A stretch of 23,559 bases of DNA from Hyphochytrium catenoides (taxonomy: Eukaryota > Sar > Hyphochytriomycetes > Hyphochytriales > Hyphochytriaceae), in the NCBI GenBank assembly GCA_900088475.1, contig FLMG01002622.1, positions 107,620 through 131,178 on the forward strand. The letters are read 5' to 3'. Position 1 is the stretch's first letter, and each line of letters opens with the position of its first letter. The translations under genes and the position numbers were made by a program. The notes under the pieces were generated by a model that made no database searches, had not been told where the DNA came from, and saw only the letters and a list, made by a program, of their open reading frames with translations. Below are positions 1-11,811 of the stretch, piece after piece.

Positions 1-33
<33 letters not shown>

Positions 34-73
34 AAGAGAGAGAAAGAAAGAGTCGATGGGTAGGATATGTAAC

Positions 74-973
74 ATAGAAGCTCCTTGATGTCTTCTTCTT
101 CCTTCAGAAGAGAGACAAAGTCCGTAAAGATTCTCTCCACTTCTTCCTCTCCCAGGCCCCGCCGGCTACTCAGCCGACGGAGGTGGCGGCGAAGATCTAC
201 ACCCGCAACTGAGCGCTGAAGAGAGAGAACATGAGAGAGAGGGAAGAGGGATGTGAGAGAAAATTGAGGGAGAGAGAGGGAAACTGCGGGGAGAGAAAGA
301 GAGAGTGAGAGACAGAGAGAGATGATGACCCGGGATAACCAGAGAGAAGGAGAAGGGCAGAGAATTTACAGCAGGAGAAGGAGGGTTGTGGGAAGATAGG
401 TTGAAAGAGAGAGACACTGCAAAAGGAGAGAGAAGAGAGTGAGAAGACAGAAATGAGAGAGGGCGGGTGGAAGGAAGAGAGACAGAAAGATGAGAGGGAT
501 ACTAATGGGGAGGAGGAGAGAGAGAAGAGCGAGACAGATCATTCTCCTTACATTGAAGGCCTTCGAAGAGGACGCAGAAAGAGGAGAGGACGTAGAGGAG
601 AGAGGAGATGAAGAGAGAGAGAGAAAGACGTTGTCATATGTGTTCGTCTGTTTCCAGGCCTCCACCCGCGGGCCGTTCACTTGCCACGCCATCTCTTTCA
701 CTTCCGGAGAAGAGAACTCACTGAGATCAAAGGCTAGCTCTACGATAGTCTAGAGACCGAGAGAGCGAGAGGCAAGAGAGAGAGAGAGAGAGAGGCAAGA
801 GAGAGAGAGAGAGACACACACACAGAGAAGGGCAAGGAGAAGGGAGACAAAAGATGAGGGAGACAACGAGAGAGAGATTTGTTTAAGAGAAGGAGGAGGA
901 AGCTTATATAATTACATAGGTAAAGAGATAGCTAGTAAAAAGAGAGAGGAAAACAGCTTAATAGTAAGAAAGT

Positions 974-1038
<65 letters not shown>

Positions 1039-1542
1039 AGAGGGGCAGAGACAACCAGCGCACCGAAGGATAGAGAGGCGTTCAAAAATGCTTCAGAGAT
1101 TACGGAGACGAAGGAGGACGAGAAAGAAAGAGCAAGAGAGGAAACAAACGAGAGAAAAGCGGAATCGACTGACAGAGAGAGAGAGAGAGAGAGAAAGAGA
1201 GTCTCTCGTTGGTACCTTCTCGGTGTAATAGTGGAACATATTCTTAGCCCAATCGACGCCGTGGCCGGCCTTCAGCCCTTCCAGGACGCGAGAGATAAAA
1301 TCCTTGTCCAGCGCAGCGAAGGGAGGAGGATCATTTTCCTCCTGAGCTGAAGAGAGAAGCGAGGAGAAGGAAATAAGTTGCCGGAGTCTATAAGGGCGGG
1401 GGGAGGGGGAGAGAGAAAGAGAAAGAGAGAGAGGGAGAGAGAGAGAAAGAAACAGAGAGCAAGAGCGAAGGGGAGGCGCCATCACACCCCCCGATAGAAT
1501 GGGATGCGGGGCGGAAGAGAGAGAGAGACAAAGAGAGAGCGA

Positions 1543-1584
<42 letters not shown>

Positions 1585-1849
1585 AGTGGAAGAGCCGACC
1601 GTACCACTGGTAATAGTGCCTGTGTTTATGTCAGCGAGGATGTCCCACCACTCTTTCTTAGAGAGAAACATTGGGTTCGTCACACCAGCGAGGTATCCCG
1701 GCACAGAAAGAAAGGAAAGATCTGTCAAGTGTGCGATCCTTGGGAGAGAAAGAGAGAACAGGAGGAGGAGAGAGGATATGAGGACAGAGACAGAGAGGAT
1801 ATGAGGACAGAGAGAGAGAGGATATATGAGAACAGAGAGAGAGAGAGAA

Positions 1850-1899
<50 letters not shown>

Positions 1900-2229
1900 T
1901 GTTAGAGCCGAAGACGGAGAGAGAGCAGAGAGGGGAGAAGAAAAGCTAGAGAAAGAGGAGAGAGAGAGAGGTAGGAAGAGAGAGGGGTGATAGGGAAAGA
2001 AGAGAGAAGACAGAGGTTTAGGAGGCAGAGAAGGTAAAAAGCTAAAAGGAGAACAGCTTTAGAACGCTGGACCCAGGCAACCCATCATAAAAGATAAGGA
2101 AGCCTCGAGCAAAGGTAGTGAGAACACGGAGGAGACAATATGAGAGAGACAGAGAGAAAAGAGCAGAGAGATTCGAGACAAGAAATGAGGGAGAGAGAGA
2201 CAGAGAGAGACAGAAAGAAAGAGAGAGAA

Positions 2230-2262
<33 letters not shown>

Positions 2263-3703
2263 ACAGAGAGAGAGAGAGGGAGATGGAATCAAGTGCAACA
2301 CTTACGGGTACATCCTATGGATAATACCTTCCAACGGTGGACAGAGGAGAACCGCAGTCGCCATGACCAGAGAGCAGAGTTTCCCTGGATTTTCGATATT
2401 GAAAGGCCTTGTCAGCGGTAAGGCCGAGACACTCATTCTTTCTCTCTCTCTTCCCCTTTCTTCTCTTTCTTTCTCTCTCTCGCCGGCGCTGGTCGTTTGT
2501 CGCAAGTTTCCTAACCCTGCGCACTGTCTCTCTTGATAGTCTTTTCCAAACGTGTCTCTCTTAAAATCCCTCTGCTCGGTTGCCATTCTTAGACCATCCT
2601 CTTCTTATTCTTTCTCTCTCTTTCTCGCTCGCTCGCTCGCTCTCTCGTTTTCTCCCTTTCTCTTCCTCGTCTATCGTCCTCTCTCCCTCATTTCCCTTCT
2701 TCTCTCAAGCATTCCTGGTAGCTGACTTTCTCTCTCTCTTTGCTGATCTCCTCTGGACTTCCTTTCTCTCTTGGTCCTCTCTCTCTCTTGGCTCTCTCTC
2801 TCTCTCTCTTTCCCAGTTCTCTTCTTTCTCTCTCTGTCTCGTCTCTCTGGTTCTGCCTTTCTTTGTCCCACCTGCTGGTGCGTTGTGTCCTACAAAGAGG
2901 ACTCTCTTCCCCATGAGAATGGCATTGTAGATCATCATCACATCCTCTCCAAACGTCTGAAGGAGGTCGACGAGAGACGCGTAGCCAACCTGGGAAAGAG
3001 AAATGGAGAGGAAAAAAGAGAGGGAGAGAGAGAGAGTAGCATATTCAAGAGAGAGAGAGAGTTGGAAAGTGTTACCCAAAGAGAGAAAGACTGGAGGTAT
3101 TTCTCTCTTCCCTGGTAGGCAATGTCAATTCTAATCTCTCTCTTCAGTACCTTGCATTGCACTTTCTATCGCTTCAGCTCCATGACAAGCGCGTTCTTGC
3201 TTGACCTTCGAAGTCTTCTATTTTCTCACTCTCTCTCTCTCTCTCTCTCGCTCCCCTCTCCGACTCTCGTACAGGTCACAGATAAACTTCTCTCCCTCTC
3301 TGTCTCTAAAACCTCTGTCTCTCTCTCACTTCCTCTGAGCATGTCTGACTTCCTCTGAGCATGTCTGTCTTCCTCTTCATAGTTCTTCCCTATATTCCCT
3401 GTGCCTGAGTACTGTCTCTTTCTCTTTCTCTTTCTCTCTCTCTCTCTCACTCTCCTTGTCTGTCTCTCCGTCTCTTCCTCGCTCTTCTCCTCAGTCTCTC
3501 TCTCTCCTGTGTGTACGGTGTGTCTCTCTCACCTCATCTGGACTGCGATCGAGCGGGATCTTGAGAGGGACAAGAGAGCCTTCCCAATCCGCTGTCGTCT
3601 CGAAATATCGAGCCACAGGGAGCTTTCTCTCTCCTCCTGTTCCCTAGAAAGTGTACATAGGATAAAATTAGATTTTTCTTCATCAGCGCACCCATTCGAG
3701 CCC

Positions 3704-3760
<57 letters not shown>

Positions 3761-4668
3761 CTCTCTCTCTCCCTCTCTCTCTCTCTTCTTTTTGTGCGAG
3801 CTCTAAGCTCCTGCATCCTGAAACACCCAATGCAGGCATTCATCCGCCCTAAACCCTTGCCCAGCTTTGATCTTCCTCTCTCTCTTCCGTTCTCTCTCCT
3901 TTTACTATCTCTCTCTTTCTTTCTCTCTTTCGCTTTTCTCTCTCCCAAACAAGATGTTTCTCTCTATCATACCATCGGAGCTGTACCCGGCGTCCATCTT
4001 CTAATAAAGAGACGGTCGATGGGAGATGAAGGAGGGAGAGAAGAGAAATCGATGGAGTTGAGGACTTTGAAGAGAGAAGCGAGTATCTCTCTCTGAGTCT
4101 CAACAGAAGAGGGAGAAGGGAGAGAGAACGCCTTGTCCAGCGCTTGTCGGATGATGTCACGGTATTCGAAAACCACCTGCAGAAGGCAGGGAAAGAAAGA
4201 GGGACAGAGAGTAGAGAGAAGAGAGAGAGAGAAAAGAAAGAAGGGGCGGAGCGAGAGGGCGAGAGCGAGAAGGGAGACAGAGAGAACAGACGGAGAGAGA
4301 GGGAGGGAGAGAAAGAGAGGAAGCCAGTGAAAGAATGAGAAAGAGAGGCATGTTAGAGAGAGCGAGAAAGCATCCGTGAGAAGAAGAAAGAGCCAGAGAG
4401 CGGTTGGCAGATAGGAACATGACTGAGAAAGCTTCAAGGAAGAGCGAGAGACAGACAGGTCAACTGAGATAAGGAATGGTGTGGGATGAGAGAAAAAGGA
4501 GAAAGAGAGATAGAAGAAAAAAGAAAAAGAGAGAGAGAGAGAAGTAAAGACAGAGTTGATAGCCAAAATGCTATAAAAAGAACAAGAGCAACTGGCAGGA
4601 AACAGTATGTAAGAAAGGAGAGCGACAGTGTCAGCTACAGACTTTCTCCGTCTCCTCTGTTGGCCATG

Positions 4669-4700
<32 letters not shown>

Positions 4701-4886
4701 CTCCCCTTTTTGCTTTCTCTCTCTCTTCTCTTCCTGGAGACAATCGTGGCACCTGATCCTTGGCGCAGACTGCGATCGCTTTCACAGTTGCTCCTCTGCG
4801 GACGGAGCTGTCGTGCTTGGTTCGGACCAAATTCATGCAGTACAGCAGTTGTCCGCCTGAACAGAGAGAAGAGCGAGAGGGAGACA

Positions 4887-4943
<57 letters not shown>

Positions 4944-5107
4944 GTAAGAGAAGGCTAAAGACGATCATCGAAGGGGGAATCGCATAGAGGAATTTATGCC
5001 TTTCATAGAGGAGAAGGAAAAAGGATAGAGAGGATAGAGAGAGGCACACATAGGGGAAGAGAGAGAAAGAAGGAGACAGAGAGAGAGAGAGAGAAATAGA
5101 GAGAGAA

Positions 5108-5162
<55 letters not shown>

Positions 5163-5796
5163 AATTAGAGAAAGAGAGCATAAGGCGGAGAGGCAGAAGC
5201 GGAACGCAGGCGGAGGGAAAGAGAGAACGAGTGACGAGAGCGAGAGAGAGAGAAAAAGAGATGTCATGAGCTGCACCGGTTGCTTTGTTCTCTCCCTCTG
5301 CACTTGGGACGTCAGCGCCAGCTGCTGCGGACTTCAATTGATCTACAGCCACAACTTTAGGGCGACTCTCTCAATCTCTCTCTTTCTCTGTCTCTTCACC
5401 TCTTTCTCCTGTCTCATCCAAAAATGAGGGTATTTCTCTTCGTCTCTTCTATTTCTCTTCGTCTCTTCCTCTTTTCTCAGCCTTTCTGCATCTAATGATG
5501 TCTTTTCCCTTCTCTTCACTTCTATCGAGGTGGGGCTCTTCTCTTCCTTGCTGTCTCCTCGTTCTTCTCGCTCCTCTTCCTACACTTCCACTCACGTACA
5601 GATGGCCCCTCTTTTCTCTCTCTTTGTCCACTCTCTCTCTCTTTCTTTCTCTCTCTCGCTCACACACACATTGACACACTCATTTCTCTTTTTTCTTTCT
5701 TATGTCCCACAATATTGATAATTCTTCTTTCTCCTGCCCTCAAGGTCTCTCTCTCGCCTTCCCTCGTCCTCCGTCCTCGCGCGTCTCTCGCGCGCT

Positions 5797-5847
<51 letters not shown>

Positions 5848-6054
5848 GATTGTCTCTCTTCAACTCCTTCCCTTACCTTTGTCTCTATTCAGCAGGAAAG
5901 CCGTCCAGTCTTCCTCTCGATTGTGCGCACCTTCTGGCAGCATACAATCCGCGAAGTATTCGTCGCTAACGTGCGGAACTCGGTCCGGGAAGGCGCAGCG
6001 CAGTGTGCTGCCCTTGTCAATGTCAAACTCAGCAAACAGGACGTAGGAAGCCAT
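74..6054 (-). CDS. Afi1-type DENN-domain protein (eleven exons, 3' end not resolved)
   Basis: Exons (high to low): 6054-5877, 5354-5277, 4856-4753, 4176-3973, 3643-3533, 2989-2872, 2384-2306, 1738-1605, 1346-1216, 749-630, 215-74. Every junction is GT..AG and keeps phase, giving about 466 residues. The N-terminus (MASYVLFAEFDIDKGS, MLPEGAHNREEDWTAF) matches the Afi1 docking domain. LLYCMNLVRTKHDSSVRRGA (about 88-107) and VKAIAVCAKDQ follow. Then come VARYFETTADWEGSLVPLKI, SLVDLLQTF, NAILMGKRVLFVGHNAPAG, PGYLAGVTNPMF and KKEWWDILADINTG, all typical of the DENN core of this family, and near the end DLRRHLRRLSS and EEVERIFTDFVSLLKEEEDI. Afi1 of yeast binds the small GTPase Arf3 and acts in polarity and vesicle traffic; DENN proteins are often Rab exchange factors. 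That role here is inferred. The start is the only ATG ahead of the conserved block. The exon 5354-5277 acceptor is weak. The last exon either stops at a GT at 73 or reads off the window. Confidence 0.85.
976..1032. repeat. (GA)n microsatellite, intron of the Afi1-like gene
   Basis: About 57 bp of uninterrupted GA dinucleotide, reading CT in the transcript. It lies in the intron between exons 1346-1216 and 749-630. Confidence 0.85.
1772..1840. repeat. Short tandem repeat, about 23-bp unit
   Basis: Three diverged copies beginning gaggatat at 1772, 1795 and 1818, in a GA-rich intron of the Afi1-like gene. Confidence 0.65.
3328..3367. repeat. Perfect tandem duplication of 20 bp
   Basis: Two identical copies of acttcctctgagcatgtctg, back to back, in an intron of the Afi1-like gene (2990-3532). 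No mismatch, so probably recent. Confidence 0.8.
3712..3755. repeat. (CT)n microsatellite
   Basis: About 40 bp of CT dinucleotide inside the 3644-3972 intron. It reads GA in the minus-strand transcript. Confidence 0.8.
4889..5157. repeat. Two (GA)n microsatellites in one intron
   Basis: Tracts at 4889-4939 and 5111-5157 lie within the intron 4857-5276 of the Afi1-like gene. Both read CT in the transcript. Confidence 0.8.
5801..5845. repeat. (CT)n microsatellite near the first donor of the Afi1-like gene
   Basis: 45 bp of CT, reading GA in the transcript and starting about 31 nt after the exon-1 donor. The rest of this intron is also purine-rich in the transcript. Confidence 0.8.
5877..6054 (-). 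other. Exon 1 of the Afi1-like gene: docking domain
   Basis: 59 codons plus one base, from ATG at 6054 to the donor gtaagg at 5876. It holds the segment AEFDIDKGSTLRCAFPDR and the family signature MLPEGAHNREEDW. The C-terminal TAFLLN matches the family's usual xxFFLN. This is the most diagnostic single exon of the gene. Confidence 0.85.
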
Positions 6055-6641
6055 TGGAACGAGAGAGAGAGAGAGACAGAGAGAGAGAGACAGAGAGAAA
6101 AAGAGTGAAGGAGAGAGAGAGAAGAGGAAATAGCGGAGAGACGAGCAGACGCACCGCGAAGATAGAGCCAGAGAGAGAGAATGAGAGAGGACCAGAGGCG
6201 CGGCGTCAATGGTCCAGCTGTTGAGCGATTGCCTGACGCAAAAGCTTCCTTCTTTGAAGGTTGCTCCTTAAGTCAAAGAATTCAACACACAGTTGTGGGA
6301 GAGGAGAGAGAGGTTGACGGAGGGAGGAACAGAGAGAGAGAGAGAACACGGGAAGAGAGAGAGAGGCAGCGAGAGAGAGAGAGAGAGAAGACAAGAGAGA
6401 GACTATTTTTTCCCTATGAGGAGAAAGATCTCAGTCTGGTGTGACCTTTGGCGAATACTATTCGTAATAACACAACACTCATTCCATTATAATGTTACAC
6501 CAGACGACATCGATTCCACATAATCCCTAACAGGGGCGGCACATTAACAAATCTGCAGATTAGAATCTGCAAACTCTGTCTGCAGATCTGCAGAGCGTCC
6601 GAAGTCTGAAGCTCTTCTGTCTTTGCGTCGTAGCTTTTCCA
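6055..6641. other. Intergenic spacer: start of the Afi1-like gene / 3' side of the unknown gene
   Basis: Both neighbours lie on the minus strand, so this holds the 3' flank of the unknown gene and the promoter side of the Afi1-like gene. 6060-6410 is GA-rich repeat. 6420-6641 is free of dinucleotide repeats and contains the palindromes listed separately. I see no exon and no AATAAA signal on the minus strand. Confidence 0.6.
6551..6593. repeat. Cluster of CTGCAG palindromes
   Basis: A 10-bp perfect palindrome (6551-6560), a 7-bp inverted repeat with a 2-bp centre (6555-6570) and a 14-bp perfect palindrome (6580-6593, ctgcagatctgcag) lie within 43 bp. They sit 49-91 bp beyond the stop codon of the minus-strand unknown gene and upstream of the Afi1-like gene. 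Role unknown: 3'-end hairpin or binding site are both possible. Confidence 0.7.
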
Positions 6642-6842
6642 TCATCGAGTAAGATGGCTACGCCAAGGTCTAGGCGTCGTTCCAGGTGTGGACTGCGGCG
6701 TAGTTGTCCCGCTGCTAGAGGCACTGCGGGAGCGAGTTTTTACAAAGGCAGAGCGAGGACTGTCCCATCGCAAACTGTCGATGGACTTTGATCTGTCTGG
6801 GGCATCAAGATAGCTGCACTCAGAGCCAGGGCTCCGTATCGC
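6642..6842 (-). other. Terminal exon of the unknown gene
   Basis: 66 codons and a TGA stop after the acceptor ttctctcttag. It has no internal ATG. It encodes AIRSPGSECSYLDAPDRS, then SIDSLRWDSPRSAF, then an RSRSAS-type Ser/Arg tail with TP repeats, likely a phosphorylated disordered terminus. It joins in phase 0 to the exon at 7075-7006. Confidence 0.65.
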
Positions 6843-6924
6843 CTAAGAGAGAAGCTCCTTGTTATCACGTGCTGTCTCTGCACTCTTTGAATCTCTCTCT
6901 CTCGACCTCGCTTCCTTCTGACTC

Positions 6925-6963
<39 letters not shown>

Positions 6964-7298
6964 TCTTTCTCTCCTTGAGCTTCTCTTGCTATGTACAAGA
7001 CTCACCTCAACTCGTAGACTCTTGATTGTTTGCCGATCAACAATCCCCCGGACGGGATCCACAAGGTAGACTTGACTAGGAGGAGGAGATGGGTGCACAG
7101 ACCTACATTTTGGGATGGAGAGAAAGATGAGAGAGAGAGAAAGAGAGAGAGAGAACAGGGAAAGTAAGAGACAGAGAAAAATGGAAAGAGAGAGAGCTAA
7201 ATGAAGAGGTAACTATTGCGTAACGTACTTCTTGTCTCTCTTCAGCCTTAGCATAATTTCATGACCTATGATGGATCTCCCTCTCCTTTCTCTTCCTC

Positions 7299-7351
<53 letters not shown>

Positions 7352-8654
7352 TCTCTCTTTCGGCTGTCAACCATAGGAATCCCCTGGTGCCAGCTTCAAA
7401 ATACCTCTTTTGTCCAGCTCTCTCTTTGTTCTCTCTCTCTGTCCCTTGCACGAGGATCGGCTAAACAGACGTACCTGCTGACATTCTCTCTCCAGTGATG
7501 AGGAGTGGCCGACCGTCTATTTCTTCCTTTCCCTCCTCCCCTCTCATAATCTTTCCTCTCTCTTTCTCCTCCTTTGGGAGAGAGAGACAATGTCTCAGCT
7601 CTTTTTTGAAGTTCTTCATAGGCAGAAAAGAACATCTTGCTCGTAGGCGCTCTTGCGCCCTAAAGAGAAAGGGAGAGAGAGAGAGACAGAGCGTGGCAAA
7701 TAAACAATAATCGATCGATGGAATATGACAGTGTTCGCCCGACGGCACGAAAAGAGAGAGAAAGAGAAAGGGTGGAAAGAGGAAAAGAACGACACGAAGA
7801 AAGAGAGAAAAGATAGAGACTTCAAGCGCGGTGGGACCTACCAGCGCTCTCCCTGTTTGAGGAGACTGCGATGTGCGTGCGCTGTACGATCCAATGATAG
7901 ATTTGTTAGAGAGAGAGAGAGAGTGTGTGTTTTGAGTGAGAGAGAGAGAAAGAGGGAGAGAAGAGTTAGTGAGCAAAGAAGAGAAGAGGAATTGACAGGA
8001 ACAGGGAAATTGCCCATGTTTCCCCACTCACCATCACGTGTTTGTCCTCTCACTCATTCCTCTTTCTCTCCCTCTCTCTTTCTCTCTCTCTTTCTCCGTG
8101 GCTCTTTCTCGCTCCTCGTATCCCCTCCTTTACGCTGTTCAGCACCATCTCTTCTCCTCTGCCTCAGCTCCCAACTCACCTCTGTCTTTCCTGTATGGCC
8201 GTTATCTCCTGATCTATCTCATTGAGGTTCGAGAGCTTGTCATTAAGTTCTGCCAGCGGCTTCTTCTCCTGCACCGTGAAGACAGATTCTACCGTCTCTC
8301 TCTCTTCGTCTCCCGCTGACCATACGGGGAGAAAGTAGGCGTTGGCTTTTTGGGTTGCCTCTCTTTCCCCTTTCTGTTCTCTCTCCTTCGTTCTTCCGCT
8401 CCTCGTCTCTTTCTCTTCTCTCTGGTTGACAACAGCCCCAAGGCCAAAGAGCTCTAGGTGCTGTCGTTCAAGAAGCTCTTCCAGTCTTTCAATGGATTCT
8501 AAAGAGTCCTTCCGCTGCAGTCTAAAAGGTGCACTCAGCGGTCTCTGTCTCAGATCTTCAGAAATCTGCAGATCGTCCGCAGAGGCCTGCAGATTATACG
8601 ATACAATGGCAGATTCTAATTTTAGAGACCATATCTCATTTGAATAAGAGGAGG

Positions 8655-8695
<41 letters not shown>

Positions 8696-9963
8696 GTACC
8701 CAGCTTGGAAGAGCTAGAGAAAGAGAGGGAGAACATAAAGCAAGAGAGGTACCATGGACATGCAGAGCGCTGCCTCTATTTCAGGATCTTCCGCAAGAGC
8801 TTGAGAGAGACTAGGCTCACCGTCTCGCTCTAATAATCCCTGAAGATAGAACGGGGAGAGGGAAAGTGAAAGAGAGACCATAAGATGAGAGGAATTAAAG
8901 GAGCAGTTAAGCGAGAATCAGTCTTATAGAGGCGATATGCCAGGGAAGGCAAGAAGGGGTAGTAGCAGATGCGACATGGAGTTCTTCTCTCTATTGGAGA
9001 AAACGTAAGAGAACAGCAGAGAGGAGCTAAGGAGACCATCGTGGAAGTAAGAATAAAGGAGAGAAAGAGAGAGAGAGAAAAAGAGGGAAGGAACGAGAGA
9101 GAGAGAGAGAAAACAGGGAGCCCGGGAAGATTTATTCTGCTACAGGTGGTTTGTCGTGGAAGTTGAGAGAGTAGGATGGGTGACACAGAGAAGAAAGAGA
9201 CAGCTTTTTAACAGAAACAAGGAGAGAGAGAGAGAGAGAGAGAGAGAGAAGCAAAACCTTGGCGTCTAAGACGTGACATGTGAGACCCTCCGACTGATCC
9301 TGCCGCTGGACACTAGCCTTTTGCTGTGTAAACAACGAGCCAGGGGGAATAAATGTGAGTCAAAAAAAGAGAGAGAGAGAGAGAGAGAGAAGAACGAATA
9401 GGAGACTGGGCAAGATAAAGAGCCGGATAACTTTTCAAGTCTGTGACGCTCTGTCCTTACGGCGGATAGGACATCTCTGAGATGCTGGAGAGCTTGCGAG
9501 GAGAGCCCAAGCCCTAAGAAGGAGGGAGAAAATTGTGAGAAAGATGCACAGCAGGAAGCGAAAGAAAGAGAGAGAAACCCCAGCGATGGGCACCTAGCGT
9601 CGCTGTCCTTTCTTCGTATCTTGCTGCTTCGTTTTCCCTCCATTCCTCACTCTCTTCATCTGTCAATTGTCTCTCTCTCCCTTAAAAGCCGTACCTTAAG
9701 TAGCAGAAACACACTCTCTCTCTCTCGTTCTCTCTACCCCTCTTCTCTCCTATTCCTGTGCCGGTCACTTTCTCTCTCTCTCTCGCTCTTTCTCTTCGCG
9801 TTGGGTTTCTACACATCTTTCTCCTTCTTCCCTGTTTACCTGGCGACTGGGAGTCACGCAGAGGTCCTTCCTCGTGCTTCTCTTCCTGCTTGCGCCCCTG
9901 ACTTTCACCTTTACGTTGTGCTGAACTCCAAGATTGCCGGCTTCATAATATCGCCCGTGATTG

Positions 9964-10005
<42 letters not shown>

Positions 10006-10705
10006 TGGGGGAAGGATGGGAGAGAGAGAGAAGAGAGGCGGCCAGAAACAGAGCTACTAAGAAACAGAGCATGGATCTTATGGAGAGGGAAAACTATGAG
10101 GGCTAATGCCATGGAAGAAGGGAGAGAGAGAGAGAGAACATAAAGAAAAAGAAAGGGAATAGAGAGAGAAAGTAAGATAGAGAGACTCCTGCCTACCTCA
10201 ATTCTTTCTTCTCTGCGGTTGCCCCTTTTAGAGTCGCAGAAGCGGAAGGAGATCCCTTGCGTCGGAAGATATCTTGTCTTAGGAATTGAAGATCCAGAGG
10301 AGTCGGGTCTTGACGCAGTTCTGGAGAAAGACAACGGGGAAGAGAGAGAGAAAGAAAGAGAGAAAAACAAGGCAAAGGAAGAGAGAGAGAGAGAGAGAGT
10401 TAGCCTTCACTACGTCTGTTAGCTACTTCTCATCGTAATTGGTATGAGCTAGCTCAACTTGTCTATTAGTATTTCCCTCTCTCCTCTCCGCTTTTCACGG
10501 CGGTCCATTTCATGTGCCCTCTCTTTCCTTCCATCCCTCTCTCCTTTCTCTCTCTTCCCTTGTGCTCCTACCTCTCTCTCCCTATCTTCTTCTCTTTTTT
10601 ACATCGCCATTACCTCCTCTTCCTCTACTCTCACCCCTCCTTATACATCCTTCTGTTCTCTCTCTTTCTCCTTCTCTTTCCCACCCGTACCCTCTCTCCC
10701 TTTTA

Positions 10706-10752
<47 letters not shown>

Positions 10753-11780
10753 TATTTCTCTCCTTCTCTCCTTCCCCTCTCTCACTCTGCCTCCCTCTCT
10801 CTTCGAGGTCTTATCCTCTCTCCCCTTCAATGCATTCTCTCTATCGCTCTATCTCTCCTTTCTTCTTCTCTCTTTCTCTCTCCTACCAGACTGCACGGCG
10901 GTCGTCTCTTCTCTTCCCTTTCTTGGCCTACTGCAGGTGGCTTTCTGCTCCTTGACCATGATTTCTACGCGCTTTGAGTTCTCTGGGTCCCGAAGAAGAT
11001 CGACCAGAGACGAAGTGCATGTTTCTCTCTCTTGTTCTCTCTCTATCTTTCTACTTCTCTCTTCCCCACCCATGTTTTCTCTTTCTCTCTCTTCTCGAGG
11101 GCTTCTCATATTGAGCTTTGCCAGGCTTTGACCTTCTCTTCCTGTCGCTGCATTGAAAAGGAACGAGCAACAGCCCCTTCTTAGTAGCCGTAAGAAAAGA
11201 GAGAGAGAGAGAACGAGAGAGAGAGAGAAAGAGAGACAGAGAGAGGCACTATGTAGGGCGCAGAGACAGAGAGAGAAGGAGGAAAGAGAGAAAAGAGGAT
11301 GGAGCTACTGGTAAGCTCTCATGCTTCAGAACGATCTTTTTACTTTCCGTAGTAATCTCTCTCTCTTTCTCTCTCTCTCTCTCCCTCCTTTCTTTTCTTC
11401 TGCTCTTATACCTGTGGCTCCTCTGGAGGGAGAGACGTCCGGTGTGTCCGGGAAAGACTTCAGATGGTTTGTCCCTGACAGTCTTTTCTTTCCTTTGAGG
11501 GAAAGAGATGAAGAGAGAGAAGGAGAGGAAGACTGGGTCTTGCTTCTCAGGGAAGTAGTAGAAGAACGAGGAGACGTGCTCGGAGGGCGGTGAGCGCGAG
11601 TTGATGATCTGAAATAATGGAAGAAAGAGAAGAGGGAGAGAGAGAAAAGAGAGAGAGAGAGAGAAAAAGAAAGAGGGAGAGAGATTAAGAAAAGGGAGAG
11701 GAGGGTGAGTGAGGGTGCAAGACAAGAGAGGAAGCAATCAATGGCATCGGTTAGCTTTTTGAGCCGCAATCGGATTATTC

Positions 11781-11811
<31 letters not shown>

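Noticed and set aside
2053-2110. Possible minus-strand exon (LLEASLSFMMGCLGPAF)
   Set aside because: The Afi1 family sequence runs directly from the exon ending at 2306 to the one starting at 1738, in phase, so this lies in an intron.
3790-3860. Possible minus-strand exon (RMNACIGCFRMQELRAR)
   Set aside because: No donor fits, and exons 4176-3973 and 3643-3533 already join in phase 0.
3967-5352. A 461-codon minus-strand open frame, mostly Ser-Leu repeat
   Set aside because: It joins three true exons (5354-5277, 4856-4753, 4176-3973) through GA/CT introns that happen to lack stops. Only the exon pieces match the DENN family.
7660-7840. Coding piece near the cgatcgat cluster at 7712
   Set aside because: On the minus strand there is no AG acceptor between the donor at 7841 and 7660, so this is intron.
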